Shown one piece after another: positions 16,965 through 25,106 of a stretch of 35,913 nt of DNA. The stretch lies in NCBI GenBank assembly GCA_017501145.1, contig JAFVXL010000010.1, forward strand, positions 1 to 35,913. The letters run 5' to 3'. Below the pieces are notes generated by a model that saw only the letters and a list, made by a program, of their open reading frames with translations, did not search any database and was not told the DNA's origin. The stretch comes from Clostridia bacterium. GTDB lineage: Bacteria > Bacillota > Clostridia > Christensenellales > Pumilibacteraceae. The stretch's first letter is position 1, and each line of letters starts with the position of its first letter. The position numbers were made by a program, and so were the translations under genes.

Positions 16965-17815
16965 AAATTTGCTTAGCATTAGGCTTTTTTGATAGCGTTC
17001 ATATGGGACACAGACAGCTTTTGCGCGCAAACCAAGAGTTAGCTAAATCATTAGGTTGTGTTTCGGCAATTCATACTTTTAGCAACGATATAGGCGAATT
17101 TTTCGGACAAAAGCAGCTTTATGCATTTGACAGGCGTAATGAAATGCTTAGCAAATACGCAGATATGATAGTTGCAAGTGAGTTTAACCAAAAGGTTATG
17201 AACACTTCTGGGTTGGATTTTTTGGATGAGCTTACCTCAAGATATGATATAGCGGCATTTACTTGCGGGTTTGACTATACCTTCGGCAAAAACGCCGAGT
17301 GTAGCGCTGACGATTTGGTAGAATACGCAAACAAAAAAGGCATAGAGTGCATAGTTATTAAGCAACAAACAGTACAAGGTCGAAAGATTTCTACTACTTG
17401 GATAAAAGAGTTGCTTATAGATGGCGAAATCGAAAAAGCAAACGAATTGCTTGGAGAGCCTTACGTTATAAGCGGCAAAGTAGTGCACGGCAAGGGTTTG
17501 GGTGGAAAAAACGGATTTCCTACGGCTAACCTTAGCTACGACGGATTTTTGCCTAAGCACGGCGTTTATAAAACGTACGTATATTTCGATGACAAAAAAT
17601 ACATTGCAGTTACTAACGTAGGTACAAAGCCAACGTTTGGTGACCAAAGTGTAACCGTTGAGCCTATGATAATCGACTTTAGCGGAGATATTTACGGCAA
17701 AAAAATGACGATCGAATTCGTTAGACGATTGCGCGGTGTTCAAAGCTTTTCTTCTCCGATTGAGTTAAAAAAACAAATTGACAAAGACGTAATGGAGGCT
17801 TTATGCTCAGAATAG
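16961..17815 (+). CDS. ribF: Bifunctional riboflavin kinase / FAD synthetase
   Basis: Converts riboflavin to FMN and then to FAD. The 284-residue protein has the N-terminal nucleotidyltransferase domain (LGFFDSVHMGHRQLL at about 6-20; CGFDYTFGKNAECSADDL; RKISTTWIKELLIDGEIEKA) and the C-terminal flavokinase barrel (ISGKVVHGKGLGGKNGFPTA, then HGVYKTYVYF and NVGTKPTFGDQ). At the site where the family usually has S-S-T-x-I-R this protein has STTWIK, a conservative change. Coupled to truB by an ATGA overlap, and overlapping the next gene by 13 bases. Confidence 0.94.
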   Translation: MKICLALGFFDSVHMGHRQLLRANQELAKSLGCVSAIHTFSNDIGEFFGQKQLYAFDRRNEMLSKYADMIVASEFNQKVMNTSGLDFLDELTSRYDIAAFTCGFDYTFGKNAECSADDLVEYANKKGIECIVIKQQTVQGRKISTTWIKELLIDGEIEKANELLGEPYVISGKVVHGKGLGGKNGFPTANLSYDGFLPKHGVYKTYVYFDDKKYIAVTNVGTKPTFGDQSVTVEPMIIDFSGDIYGKKMTIEFVRRLRGVQSFSSPIELKKQIDKDVMEALCSE

Positions 17816-18639
17816 GACCTTCGGGCAACTCACTTTCGTTTTATAACGAAGGCAATAAGCATACATATCAGGCGGCGGCGTGGCTTAACGCAAGGGGACT
17901 TAATGCGTTTGAATATTCGTTTGGACGCGGTGTTTCTATGTCTGACGGCACGGCTGAAAAAATCAAGCAAGAGTTTGAAAAATACGATATAGAGATCAGC
18001 GCGCACGCACCGTATTATACTAACTTTGCTAATCCGTCTGACGAGATGATAGAAAAGTCCATAATGTATATAACGCAGTCCATACAAGCTGTGAAAAAAA
18101 TGGGTGGCTCTCGTGTGGTTTTTCATCCTGCGTCGTGTGGAAAGGCAACGAGAGAAGAGGCTGTAGCAAGAGCGAAAAGAAATATCGCTATAATGATGGA
18201 TAGACTTGAGGGCGATTTCGTTCTTGCCGCGGAAACTATGGGCAAGCTTGCTCAAATAGGGACTGCCGAAGAAATTATTGACTTTTGTACTATTGACGAG
18301 CGTCTTGTGCCATGCTTTGACTTTGGACATATCAATAGTTATACAAAAGGCGGACTAAAAACTAAGGATGATTATAGAAGAATAATCGACCTTAGTATAA
18401 ATAAGCTCGGAATAGAGCAAACCAAAAATATGCATGTGCATTTTTCTAAGATTATGTACGGGGCATCTGGCGAAATCAAGCATCTTACCTTCGAAGATCA
18501 AAAGTACGGTCCGGAGTATTTGCCGCTTGCTGAGATAATCGACGAGTACGGTTTGACGCCTTTTGTGGTGTGTGAATCGGACGGAACTATGGCAGAAGAT
18601 GCAATTATTATGAAAAACTGTCATAAAAGTGTTTACTAA
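17803..18639 (+). CDS. Endonuclease IV-like TIM-barrel protein
   Basis: 278-residue protein related to endonuclease IV (Nfo, AP endonuclease family 2) and to sugar isomerase-like barrels. Candidate zinc ligands can be placed as H68 (SAHAPY), H108 (VFHPAS), E144 (AAETMG), D173 and H176 (CFDFGH), H213 (HVHFS), H227 (EIKH) and E258 (VVCESDG). The Asp of the D-x-H motif in classical Nfo seems to be replaced (I-K-H here), so eight of nine ligands remain. An abasic-site repair role is plausible but not certain. It overlaps ribF, in the place where many Firmicutes have rpsO-pnp. No AP-endonuclease symbol is assigned because of the altered ligand. Confidence 0.75.
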   Translation: MLRIGPSGNSLSFYNEGNKHTYQAAAWLNARGLNAFEYSFGRGVSMSDGTAEKIKQEFEKYDIEISAHAPYYTNFANPSDEMIEKSIMYITQSIQAVKKMGGSRVVFHPASCGKATREEAVARAKRNIAIMMDRLEGDFVLAAETMGKLAQIGTAEEIIDFCTIDERLVPCFDFGHINSYTKGGLKTKDDYRRIIDLSINKLGIEQTKNMHVHFSKIMYGASGEIKHLTFEDQKYGPEYLPLAEIIDEYGLTPFVVCESDGTMAEDAIIMKNCHKSVY

Positions 18640-18660
18640 TTCAAAAATTTATGCTATAAT
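18632..18660 (+). promoter_or_regulatory. Promoter of the M24 peptidase-efp pair
   Basis: TTTACT (18632-18637), 17-base spacer and perfect TATAAT (18655-18660). The -35 lies in the last codons of the endonuclease IV-like gene. Confidence 0.6.
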
Positions 18661-18688
18661 AGTAAGGTAATGAAAAAAAGGAGGTTGT

Positions 18689-19723
18689 ATGTTCGGTAAC
18701 AATATTGACACGCTCGTGCTGTTTTCGAGCGTAAACCGCCATTATTTTTCTAAGGTGGACGTGGAATTCGGTTGCGTAATTTTACACGGCGACGAGAAGA
18801 TTTATCTTACTGATTTCCGATATTATTCGTATCTTAGTAGCGAGCTTAGCGGCTGGAACGTTATAAAGACTTCCGTTGAGAAAATGTTCGACAAAATTAA
18901 CGCGGAGCTAACTAGACTTAATGCTGAGATTGTTGGTTACGAAGATAAGATAGTTTCGGTGGATAGATTCAAAAAGCTTACGAACGCATGCTCTGCGTTT
19001 AAGTTCGAGCCTGCATCAAGCTATATTACGCAAACTCGCGCGATAAAAACCGAAGAAGAAATACAAAAAATTGCAGCTGCTCAAATCATTGCGCAGAAGG
19101 CGCTTGGTAAGGTAGTGCCGTTTATTAAGCCGGGAGTGTCTGAGCGAGAGGTTGCGGCAAATATTATCTACGAAATGCAAATGCTTGGCGCTGAGGATTG
19201 CGCGTTTGAAACAAGCGTTGCTTTTGGCGAGAATAGCGCTGACCCGTATCACAAGACTGGCAAACGCAAGCTTGATAAGGGCGAAATGGTGCTTATAGAT
19301 ATGGGCGCTAAGCTTGACGGATATTTGTCCGATATGTCCCGTACGTTCTGTATAGGCTCGCCCAACGAAAAGCTTGAGCAAGCTCATAAGGTAGTTCTCA
19401 ATGCGCAAGAATATGCTTTGGCGAATTTGCGCGCAGGTATCACTTGTCACGAGGCTGACTCGTATGCAAGAGAATACATTATATCTCACGGTTTTGGCAA
19501 GGAGTTCGTGCACGGACTTGGACATGGCGTAGGATTAGATATTCACGAATTCCCACATCTAAAGTATGACTCGCCCGTTGTATTGCAGCCTAATATGATT
19601 GTTACCATAGAGCCCGGTGTATATATAGAAGGACTGGGCGGCATAAGAATAGAAGATATTGTCGTTATCAAAGAGGACGGCATACTTAATTTAACTAATT
19701 TTGATAAAAATATAAATCTCTAA
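18689..19723 (+). CDS. M24 family Xaa-Pro aminopeptidase
   Basis: Cytoplasmic metallopeptidase that removes an N-terminal residue preceding proline. The 344-residue protein has a creatinase-like N-terminal domain (about 1-115) and a pita-bread catalytic domain. Metal ligands are recognisable: the two Asp in [16 protein letters not shown] context, His in [13 protein letters not shown], Glu in TIEPGVYIE and Glu in GIRIEDIV. The substrate-side sequence [15 protein letters not shown] is typical. ATG 18689 follows AGGAGG. It is 11 bases upstream of efp, a frequent pairing in Firmicutes. Confidence 0.93.
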   Translation: MFGNNIDTLVLFSSVNRHYFSKVDVEFGCVILHGDEKIYLTDFRYYSYLSSELSGWNVIKTSVEKMFDKINAELTRLNAEIVGYEDKIVSVDRFKKLTNACSAFKFEPASSYITQTRAIKTEEEIQKIAAAQIIAQKALGKVVPFIKPGVSEREVAANIIYEMQMLGAEDCAFETSVAFGENSADPYHKTGKRKLDKGEMVLIDMGAKLDGYLSDMSRTFCIGSPNEKLEQAHKVVLNAQEYALANLRAGITCHEADSYAREYIISHGFGKEFVHGLGHGVGLDIHEFPHLKYDSPVVLQPNMIVTIEPGVYIEGLGGIRIEDIVVIKEDGILNLTNFDKNINL

Positions 19724-19734
19724 GGAGGAGTTTT

Positions 19735-20295
19735 ATGATAGAAGCAGGAGATTTCAGAAAAGGCATTACCTTGGAAATAGATGGTAAAGTTTACGTTATT
19801 GTGGATTTCCAACACGTAAAGCCGGGCAAAGGCGCAGCATTTGTAAGGGCTAAGATTAAGAACGTTATTACTGGACAGGTTCTTGAACAAACCTTCAACC
19901 CGTCGGATAAATATCCGCTTGCTCATATCGAGCGTAAGGAAATGCAGTATTCGTACAATGACGGAGACCTTTATTACTTTATGGACATGGAGTCGTACGA
20001 GCTTATTCCGTTGAATTACGACGTATGTGCAGATGCTCTTAAGTACATTAAGGAAGAGATGATGGCAACCGTTCAGTTCTACAAGGGTAGCGCGTTCAGC
20101 GTAGAAGCACCCAACTTCGTAGAGCTCGTTATCGCAGAAACCGAGCCTGGTATTCAGGGCGATACTTCTAAGGCAGGCAACAAGCCCGCTAAGCTCGAAA
20201 CGGGTACAAACATCCAAATTCCGCTTTTCGTTAACCAAGGCGAGAAGATAAGAGTTGACACTCGTACCGGAACATATATGGAGCGTGTAAAATAA
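19735..20295 (+). CDS. efp: Translation elongation factor P
   Basis: EF-P relieves ribosome stalling at polyproline stretches; IF-2 and the Pro-rich protein at 34363 in this window contain such proline-rich segments. The 186-residue product has the KOW-like N-terminal domain with the tip loop [10 protein letters not shown]32 being the usual modification site, and two OB domains with the C-terminal signature [23 protein letters not shown] 19735 follows AAGGAGGAG. A clear terminator follows. Confidence 0.97.
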   Translation: MIEAGDFRKGITLEIDGKVYVIVDFQHVKPGKGAAFVRAKIKNVITGQVLEQTFNPSDKYPLAHIERKEMQYSYNDGDLYYFMDMESYELIPLNYDVCADALKYIKEEMMATVQFYKGSAFSVEAPNFVELVIAETEPGIQGDTSKAGNKPAKLETGTNIQIPLFVNQGEKIRVDTRTGTYMERVK

Positions 20296-20302
20296 TAGCT
20301 GA

Positions 20303-20332
20303 AAAAAGGACGGCACAAAGGCCGTCTTTTTT
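20303..20332 (+). terminator. Terminator after efp
   Basis: GACGGC (20309-20314) pairs with GCCGTC (20321-20326), with a 6-base loop, an A-tract before and six T after. The flanking A and T runs lengthen the stem. Confidence 0.9.
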
Positions 20333-20459
20333 GCATGATTTCCAAACGCGTAGATTTTTAATTTGTATGCCAATAGATTGCTTGTTTAGATAGTAAATTT
20401 TTTTAAAAAAAAGAACTATACTAATAATGCGATTTAAGCTTTAAGCTTGGGGAATTATA

Positions 20460-21332
20460 ATGATTGTAAGATTGTTTAATTTTTGGTATTTCTTCTGGAT
20501 TTTAGCTTGTGCAGGAATTACCGTTTTGTGTTATTATTTGCTAAAGGACAAAAGTGAAAAAACCAAAAAAATTGCAATATTTTCAATGTTAGCATTTGCG
20601 CTTGCTTTACACTTTTTTAAGCTACTGTTGCCACCTTATTCAACTGACGAAGTGCTCAGGTGGAGAGACAGCTGGTTTATAAATATTTGTGGAGCTAATA
20701 TATTTTTATTTCCGTTTTTGTTTTTTTCAAAGAATAAATACGTCAAAGATTATATGTTTTTTATGGGGTTGATTGGTGGTGGTCTTGCTCTTTTGTATCC
20801 TACGGAAGCGCTTAACAAAACGATAGAAAATCCATTGTACTTTGATACGATCAGGTTTTATTTGCACCATATGACATTGTTTATCGCGCCTCTTTTAATG
20901 GTGCTATTAGGCGTTCATAAGGTAAGCTATAAGCGAGTGCTTAGCTGTCCTACGGGACTGCTTATCGTAATGCTGTTTATTATGCTTAATCAAGTTTTAC
21001 AAAGTGAGCTAGGCTTTGTCGGACTGAGGGGCGAGGACTTTTTTGGAATAGGGTACAAAAACACCTCGTTTATATGGGGGCCGGGCGACGATTCGCTTGC
21101 GCAAATCTTCGTTATTTTTTGTCCGGAGGTTTTTAGGACTGTTCCCGTTGGAGTATATGCTGGTCAAGAAAAATTTTGGCCGTGGTTTTGGTTGATTGTA
21201 CCTGTATATATTTATCTTACGACGTTAGCGTTTTTAATCAGTATGATATTCGACGGCAAGGAGTTTGGAAAGGACGTCAAGAACTTATTTGGTAAAATTA
21301 AAGCGTTATTTAAGCCTAAAAGCGAAGGATAA
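20460..21332 (+). CDS. Integral membrane protein, YwaF/TMEM164-like
   Basis: 290-residue hydrophobic protein with about seven membrane helices and a basic C-terminal tail. The arrangement of an N-x-C-G-A-N-I-F-L-F helix, a GGGLALLYPT turn and an FYLHHMTLF helix resembles the YwaF/TMEM164 family (bacterial TIGR02206-type proteins); TMEM164 has been described as an acyltransferase in animals, while the bacterial members are largely uncharacterised. The two adjacent His in FYLHHM fit the conserved His of that family. ATG 20460 follows GGGG. It stands alone between two terminators. The family call is from pattern recognition only. Confidence 0.6.
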   Translation: MIVRLFNFWYFFWILACAGITVLCYYLLKDKSEKTKKIAIFSMLAFALALHFFKLLLPPYSTDEVLRWRDSWFINICGANIFLFPFLFFSKNKYVKDYMFFMGLIGGGLALLYPTEALNKTIENPLYFDTIRFYLHHMTLFIAPLLMVLLGVHKVSYKRVLSCPTGLLIVMLFIMLNQVLQSELGFVGLRGEDFFGIGYKNTSFIWGPGDDSLAQIFVIFCPEVFRTVPVGVYAGQEKFWPWFWLIVPVYIYLTTLAFLISMIFDGKEFGKDVKNLFGKIKALFKPKSEG

Positions 21333-21361
21333 TTTACTATTATATATTGTTTAATAAAAAC

Positions 21362-21417
21362 AGACAGTCTGTTTACCGAGTCTATATAAGAGATTTTTTG
21401 GTAAGACTGTCTTTTTT
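21362..21417 (+). terminator. Terminator after the YwaF-like gene
   Basis: AGACAGTCT (21362-21370) pairs with AGACTGTCT (21404-21412), extended by TACC/GGTA with a small bulge, followed by six T (21412-21417). The loop is unusually long (over 20 bases). Confidence 0.7.
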
Positions 21418-21445
21418 ATATTGATTATACTTTTTTCTAAAATGC

Positions 21446-21462
21446 ATTGACATATAGTCAAT
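21446..21462. promoter_or_regulatory. Palindrome over the -35 of the LRR gene, candidate operator
   Basis: ATTGAC and GTCAAT form a perfect 6-bp inverted repeat around five A/T bases. It covers the complete -35 hexamer, where a dimeric repressor could block polymerase. No regulator is encoded nearby. Part of the symmetry is a chance possibility because the -35 consensus itself supplies one arm. Confidence 0.3.
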
Positions 21463-21475
21463 TATGTTGTATAAT
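21447..21475 (+). promoter_or_regulatory. Consensus promoter of the LRR lipoprotein gene
   Basis: TTGACA (21447-21452), exactly 17 bases, TATAAT (21470-21475): a perfect sigma-A consensus and the best promoter match in the window. Predicted start of transcription is near 21482, giving a leader of about 45 bases. Confidence 0.85.
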
Positions 21476-21527
21476 GTATATAGTTACAAAAATTTAATGC
21501 TTGTATGGATGCGACGGGGGGAGTGCT

Positions 21528-23039
21528 ATGAAAAAACGAATTACCTATTTTGTGCTACTTATAGCGTGTATCCTACTATTTTCGGTAGGGCTTGTTGGTT
21601 GTAATATAAAAATCTCGCCAATCAACCAAACTGCTAACTTTAAATTTGAGCCGGACGGAGGCGGGTATTCTATAACGAGATACGTAGGCAATAGCGCAAG
21701 CGTAATAGTGCCGTATGAGTATTCTGGAAAGCCCGTAACGAGTATAGGAGATAACGCTTTTTCAAATATTCAAATAACAAGTATATTAATTCCAAATACA
21801 GTTAAAAGCATAGGGAATAAAGCGTTTTCTGGTTGTATCAAGCTATCTGAAATAATTATCCCGGATTCGGTAACAAGTATAGGAAATAATGCGTTTGAAA
21901 AATGTTCTAATCTTGAGACGATATATTTAGGAGATGGTGTTGAATCTATAGGTGATTATGCGTTTAGTGATTGCAATAACTTGCGTTATAACGAATATAG
22001 TGGTGGATATTATCTAGGTAACGATCAAAATCCGTATTTTGTATTAATCAAAGTAGAGAGCGCATTAAATTTTGAAATAAACGAAAATACTAAGCTTATT
22101 GCTAGTAGAGCTTTTATGGGTAATAGAAATATTATAAGTTTAGAAATACCTGATGGTGTAACAAGCATAGGAGAGAGTGCGTTCGAGGGATGCAGTAGCT
22201 TAACAAGCGTAACAATCGGGAATAATGTAACAAGCATAGGAGAGAGTGCGTTCTATGGATGCGGTAACTTAACAAGCGTAACAATCGGGAATAATGTAAC
22301 GAGCGTGGGAGATTGGGCATTCGCTAATTGCAATAGCTTAGAAAGCATAACAATCGGGGATGGCGTAACGAGTATAGGAGAATGGACATTCTATAGTTGC
22401 GATAGTTTAACAAGCATAACAATCGGGAATAGCGTAACGAGTATAGGTGATTCTGCGTTCTCTTTTTGCGATAGCTTAGCAAAGGTAAATTATACGGGAA
22501 CAATAGACAGTTGGGCGCAAATAAGCTTTGGTTCCTACGATTCAAACCCGATATATTATACTAAAGACTTGTATATAAATGATGTAAAAGTAACCAATGC
22601 AACGTTAAGCACAGCAACAAAAATTTCCGATTATGCGTTCCGTTATTGCGATAGTTTAACAAGTATAACAATTGGGGATAGCGCAACGAGCATAGGAGAA
22701 TATGCGTTCTATAATTGCAGCAACATAACAAGCGTAACAATTGGGGATGGCGTAACAAGCATAGGACGTGCTGCGTTCTGTGAATGCAGTAGCATAACAA
22801 GCGTAACAATTGGTGATGGCTTAACAACCATAGGAAGACATGTATTCGAGTATTGCAGAAGCTTAACAAGCGTAACAATCGGTGATGGCTTAACAACCAT
22901 AGGATATGGTGCGTTTATTGGATGCAATAGCTTAACAAACGTATATTACAAAGGCACGGAGCAAGAGTGGGGCAATATAACAATAAACGAAAGCGGTAAT
23001 GATGATCTTACTTCCGCTACAATCTACTACAATAGCTAA
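21528..23039 (+). CDS. BspA-type leucine-rich-repeat lipoprotein
   Basis: 503-residue surface protein. The N-terminus is a lipoprotein signal: KKR, a hydrophobic core and the lipobox LVGC with C25. It is followed by about a dozen LRR_5 (BspA-like) repeats of 23 residues with the core VTSIGxxAFxxCxSLTSVTIG, interrupted near residues 320-362 by the GTIDSWAQISF/YYTKDLYIN segment common in this family, and near 165-195 by a degenerate repeat. Family members bind host or bacterial surfaces or matrix proteins; the ligand here is unknown. The frame opens at an ATG 27 bases upstream, but ATG 21528 follows GGGGGGAG and starts the signal peptide. The expected C-terminal tail lies beyond the stop, behind two TAA codons. 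Confidence 0.88.
   Translation: MKKRITYFVLLIACILLFSVGLVGCNIKISPINQTANFKFEPDGGGYSITRYVGNSASVIVPYEYSGKPVTSIGDNAFSNIQITSILIPNTVKSIGNKAFSGCIKLSEIIIPDSVTSIGNNAFEKCSNLETIYLGDGVESIGDYAFSDCNNLRYNEYSGGYYLGNDQNPYFVLIKVESALNFEINENTKLIASRAFMGNRNIISLEIPDGVTSIGESAFEGCSSLTSVTIGNNVTSIGESAFYGCGNLTSVTIGNNVTSVGDWAFANCNSLESITIGDGVTSIGEWTFYSCDSLTSITIGNSVTSIGDSAFSFCDSLAKVNYTGTIDSWAQISFGSYDSNPIYYTKDLYINDVKVTNATLSTATKISDYAFRYCDSLTSITIGDSATSIGEYAFYNCSNITSVTIGDGVTSIGRAAFCECSSITSVTIGDGLTTIGRHVFEYCRSLTSVTIGDGLTTIGYGAFIGCNSLTNVYYKGTEQEWGNITINESGNDDLTSATIYYNS
21735..22502 (+). repeat. First array of 69-bp LRR-coding repeats
   Basis: Units begin near 21735, 21801, 21870 and 21939 (diverged), then at 22158, 22227, 22296, 22365 and 22434 with exact 69-base spacing. 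The units at 22158 and 22227 are nearly identical at the DNA level, pointing to recent duplication or gene conversion. One early unit is 66 bases, having lost a codon. Confidence 0.85.
22614..22958 (+). repeat. Second array of 69-bp LRR-coding repeats
   Basis: Five units begin at 22614, 22683, 22752, 22821 and 22890, again exactly 69 bases apart. The last two share the TTAACAACCATAGG variant, so they form a sub-pair distinct from the first array. Unequal crossing-over between units would change the protein length in frame. Confidence 0.85.
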
Positions 23040-23111
23040 ACCGAGCCTACTAAATAAGGAAACTATTGGCATTACGACGCAGACGGAGTAATGCCTATAG
23101 TATGGGAATAA
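23040..23111 (+). pseudogene. Disconnected C-terminal tail of the LRR protein
   Basis: Reading on in the same frame after the TAA at 23037-23039 gives TEPTK, a second TAA (23055-23057), then GNYWHYDADGVMPIVWE and a final TAA (23109-23111). A YWHYD...VW ending is the usual C-terminus of BspA-like LRR proteins, which commonly read like SETxPTxxGNYWHYD. Both internal stops fall where Glu or a similar residue would be expected. The tail was therefore once coding and has been cut off by two point changes. The repeat domain itself is intact. Confidence 0.7.
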
Positions 23112-23136
23112 ATACAGATTCAAGGTTGTTTACATC

Positions 23137-23170
23137 AAAAAAAGGGCAGTCCGTAGTAGACTGCCTTTTT
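23137..23170. terminator. Bidirectional terminator between the LRR gene and fbp
   Basis: GGCAGTC (23145-23151) pairs with GACTGCC (23159-23165), 7-base loop, with seven A before and five T after. It can serve the LRR gene on the plus strand and the convergent fbp on the minus strand. Confidence 0.9.
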
Positions 23171-23186
23171 GATATGCTTTGTGGTT

Positions 23187-25097
23187 TTAAGCTTGATATT
23201 CGAGCGACTTATAGTAATTAATAAGGTCTTTAAGCTCTTCTATTTGTTGTCTAAGGTGTTCGCCTTGGTCGGTATCAGCTACCGTAACACGCTTGTCGGT
23301 ATACTCAACGATTTGCATAGACGGAGCTGAATTGTCTAACAATTCGCCTGCGGTGTGTTGAGCAAGTGCGTAGTAACGTGAGTTGTATATAAGCGTATAG
23401 CCCGCAATACCGGTGGTGTTTTGGTAAGATTTTGCCATACCGCCGTCTATTACGTATAACAATCCGCCACCTTTGATGGGGCTTTCGCCAAGCTTTTGCT
23501 TAACGGGCACGTGACCGTTGATAATATGTCCGCCATAGTTAAGTCCGAATTCCTTAAGAATCTTAAGACAGGTTTCCTTGCTGGCAACGTGCTTATAGTA
23601 GTGGTCGGTGTGCTCCTTGTGGGTTGCTTTGTCAGCAACGAAGAATCTTTGGAAGGTGGTAATTGTATCCTTGCCAAAGAGGGGGGATTTGCCGCCGCTC
23701 CACAAGTACCAGAGCAAGTGACCGTCGTACTTATCCTTAGCGCCCTTGTAATAAATGCGTCTAACTTCCTTGTCGAGATAGTCGAAGTATTCCTTGCCGC
23801 TTAGAGTCTTGCCGCTACCTATATCAACCTTTTCAAATTCTCCGTTTTCCGTCATGGGGATACATCCGTGATAGAGAAGGTTGTTGTTAGAAATAGTATA
23901 GAGCGAGCCGTGAGTAAGAAGGAATTTTATATGGCTTTCGAGTCGCTTGCTGCTTGTAAACGAAGCTGCTACGCGCTCCATAAGGTCGTATTCGTCTTCT
24001 GTAAATTCGAACGGATTTTTGGGGTCAACCGTGGGGAAATTGGTGTCGCGCATAGGATATTCGGTGTCACCAATTTTTACGGTGCCTTTCTCGAAGTCTA
24101 TCTTGTCGAGCAAAACTCTTGCCTGAGCATGATATTCGGGATGCTGCATAATCATTTGCGCTTCCGCCTTGAATTGTATGATGCTTATAGCTTTATGCAT
24201 CTTAGCGGCAAGCTTCATATCGATAGGGTCAAATTTGTTCTTGTCAAAAACTTTTGGAGTAAAGCACGCGCATTCATCGTCACCGTAAGCCTGAGTGGCA
24301 AACGCGCTAATGGGGCGAAGGTTGATGCCGTATCCGATTTCGAGCATATCGAAATTGTTATATGCGAAGTTGATACGCAATACGTTAGCTATGCTAGCCC
24401 AGTTACCCATAGATGCTCCCATCCATAAGATGTCGTGATTTCCCCATTGGAAATCTACGTTATTATATCTGATAAGATAATCCATAATGTAGTCAGGGTG
24501 CGCGCCTCTATCAAATACGTCGCCAACGATATGCAGCTTGTCAATTGCAAGATCGCTAATAGTGCGCGTTAGAGCCTTGATAAAGTCTTCGGCAATACCT
24601 GTTTCTACTAAAGATCTAAGTATCTGCTCGTAGTAGTGCTCCTTGTTTGCTTCGTCGTCCGAGTGCAAAAGCTCGTCTATAATATACGCGTATTCCTTAG
24701 GAAGCTTTTTGCGAACTCTCGAACGGGTGTATTTGTAGGCTGTATCCTTGCAAAGCGAAATAAGAAGATAAATTACGCGTCTAAGCCAAGCGTCATATGC
24801 AGGAGTGGATTTTTTTTCACTCAAAATATTTTCGGGATAAAAAACTAATCTTGCAAGCTCAGCTCTCTCTTCCTCAGACAAATCGGTAAAAAGCCAATCA
24901 ATTTTTTCTTTAAGCACGCCCGAAGCGCTTTTTAACATATAAATAAACGCTTCGTGCTCGCCGTGTAGATCACTGAAGAAGTATTCAGTGCCCTTGGGCA
25001 AGGAAAGAATTGCGGAAAGATTAACGATTTCTACTGCCGCGGATTTAGCATCGGGATATTCCTTGGACAATAGACTCATATATCTCTTGTGTGACAT
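23187..25097 (-). CDS. fbp: Fructose-1,6-bisphosphatase, class III
   Basis: Gluconeogenic enzyme that hydrolyses fructose 1,6-bisphosphate to fructose 6-phosphate. The 636-residue length and the calcineurin-like metal motifs identify the Firmicutes class III type: FSDLHGEHEAF (about 42-52), VGDVFDRGAHPD and WGNHDILWMGA, followed by INGHVPVKQKLGESPIKGGG and VIDGGMAKSYQ in the C-terminal half. It is unrelated to class I and II enzymes. The start is preceded by TAGGAGG. It follows valS on the same strand after 9 bases, so both are likely read from the valS promoter, and it ends at a shared terminator. Confidence 0.96.
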   Translation of the reverse strand: MSHKRYMSLLSKEYPDAKSAAVEIVNLSAILSLPKGTEYFFSDLHGEHEAFIYMLKSASGVLKEKIDWLFTDLSEEERAELARLVFYPENILSEKKSTPAYDAWLRRVIYLLISLCKDTAYKYTRSRVRKKLPKEYAYIIDELLHSDDEANKEHYYEQILRSLVETGIAEDFIKALTRTISDLAIDKLHIVGDVFDRGAHPDYIMDYLIRYNNVDFQWGNHDILWMGASMGNWASIANVLRINFAYNNFDMLEIGYGINLRPISAFATQAYGDDECACFTPKVFDKNKFDPIDMKLAAKMHKAISIIQFKAEAQMIMQHPEYHAQARVLLDKIDFEKGTVKIGDTEYPMRDTNFPTVDPKNPFEFTEDEYDLMERVAASFTSSKRLESHIKFLLTHGSLYTISNNNLLYHGCIPMTENGEFEKVDIGSGKTLSGKEYFDYLDKEVRRIYYKGAKDKYDGHLLWYLWSGGKSPLFGKDTITTFQRFFVADKATHKEHTDHYYKHVASKETCLKILKEFGLNYGGHIINGHVPVKQKLGESPIKGGGLLYVIDGGMAKSYQNTTGIAGYTLIYNSRYYALAQHTAGELLDNSAPSMQIVEYTDKRVTVADTDQGEHLRQQIEELKDLINYYKSLEYQA

Positions 25098-25106
25098 AAA
25101 GACCTC

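Noticed and set aside
22158-22958. Regularly spaced repeats that could suggest a CRISPR array
   Set aside because: The period is 69 bases with coding sequence through every unit; there are no unrelated spacers between identical short repeats.
23037-23057. TAA recoded as Glu in the LRR gene
   Set aside because: TAA ends rpsB, tsf, nusA, ylxQ, infB and others at the expected family C-termini, so reassignment is not credible; truncation explains the tail.
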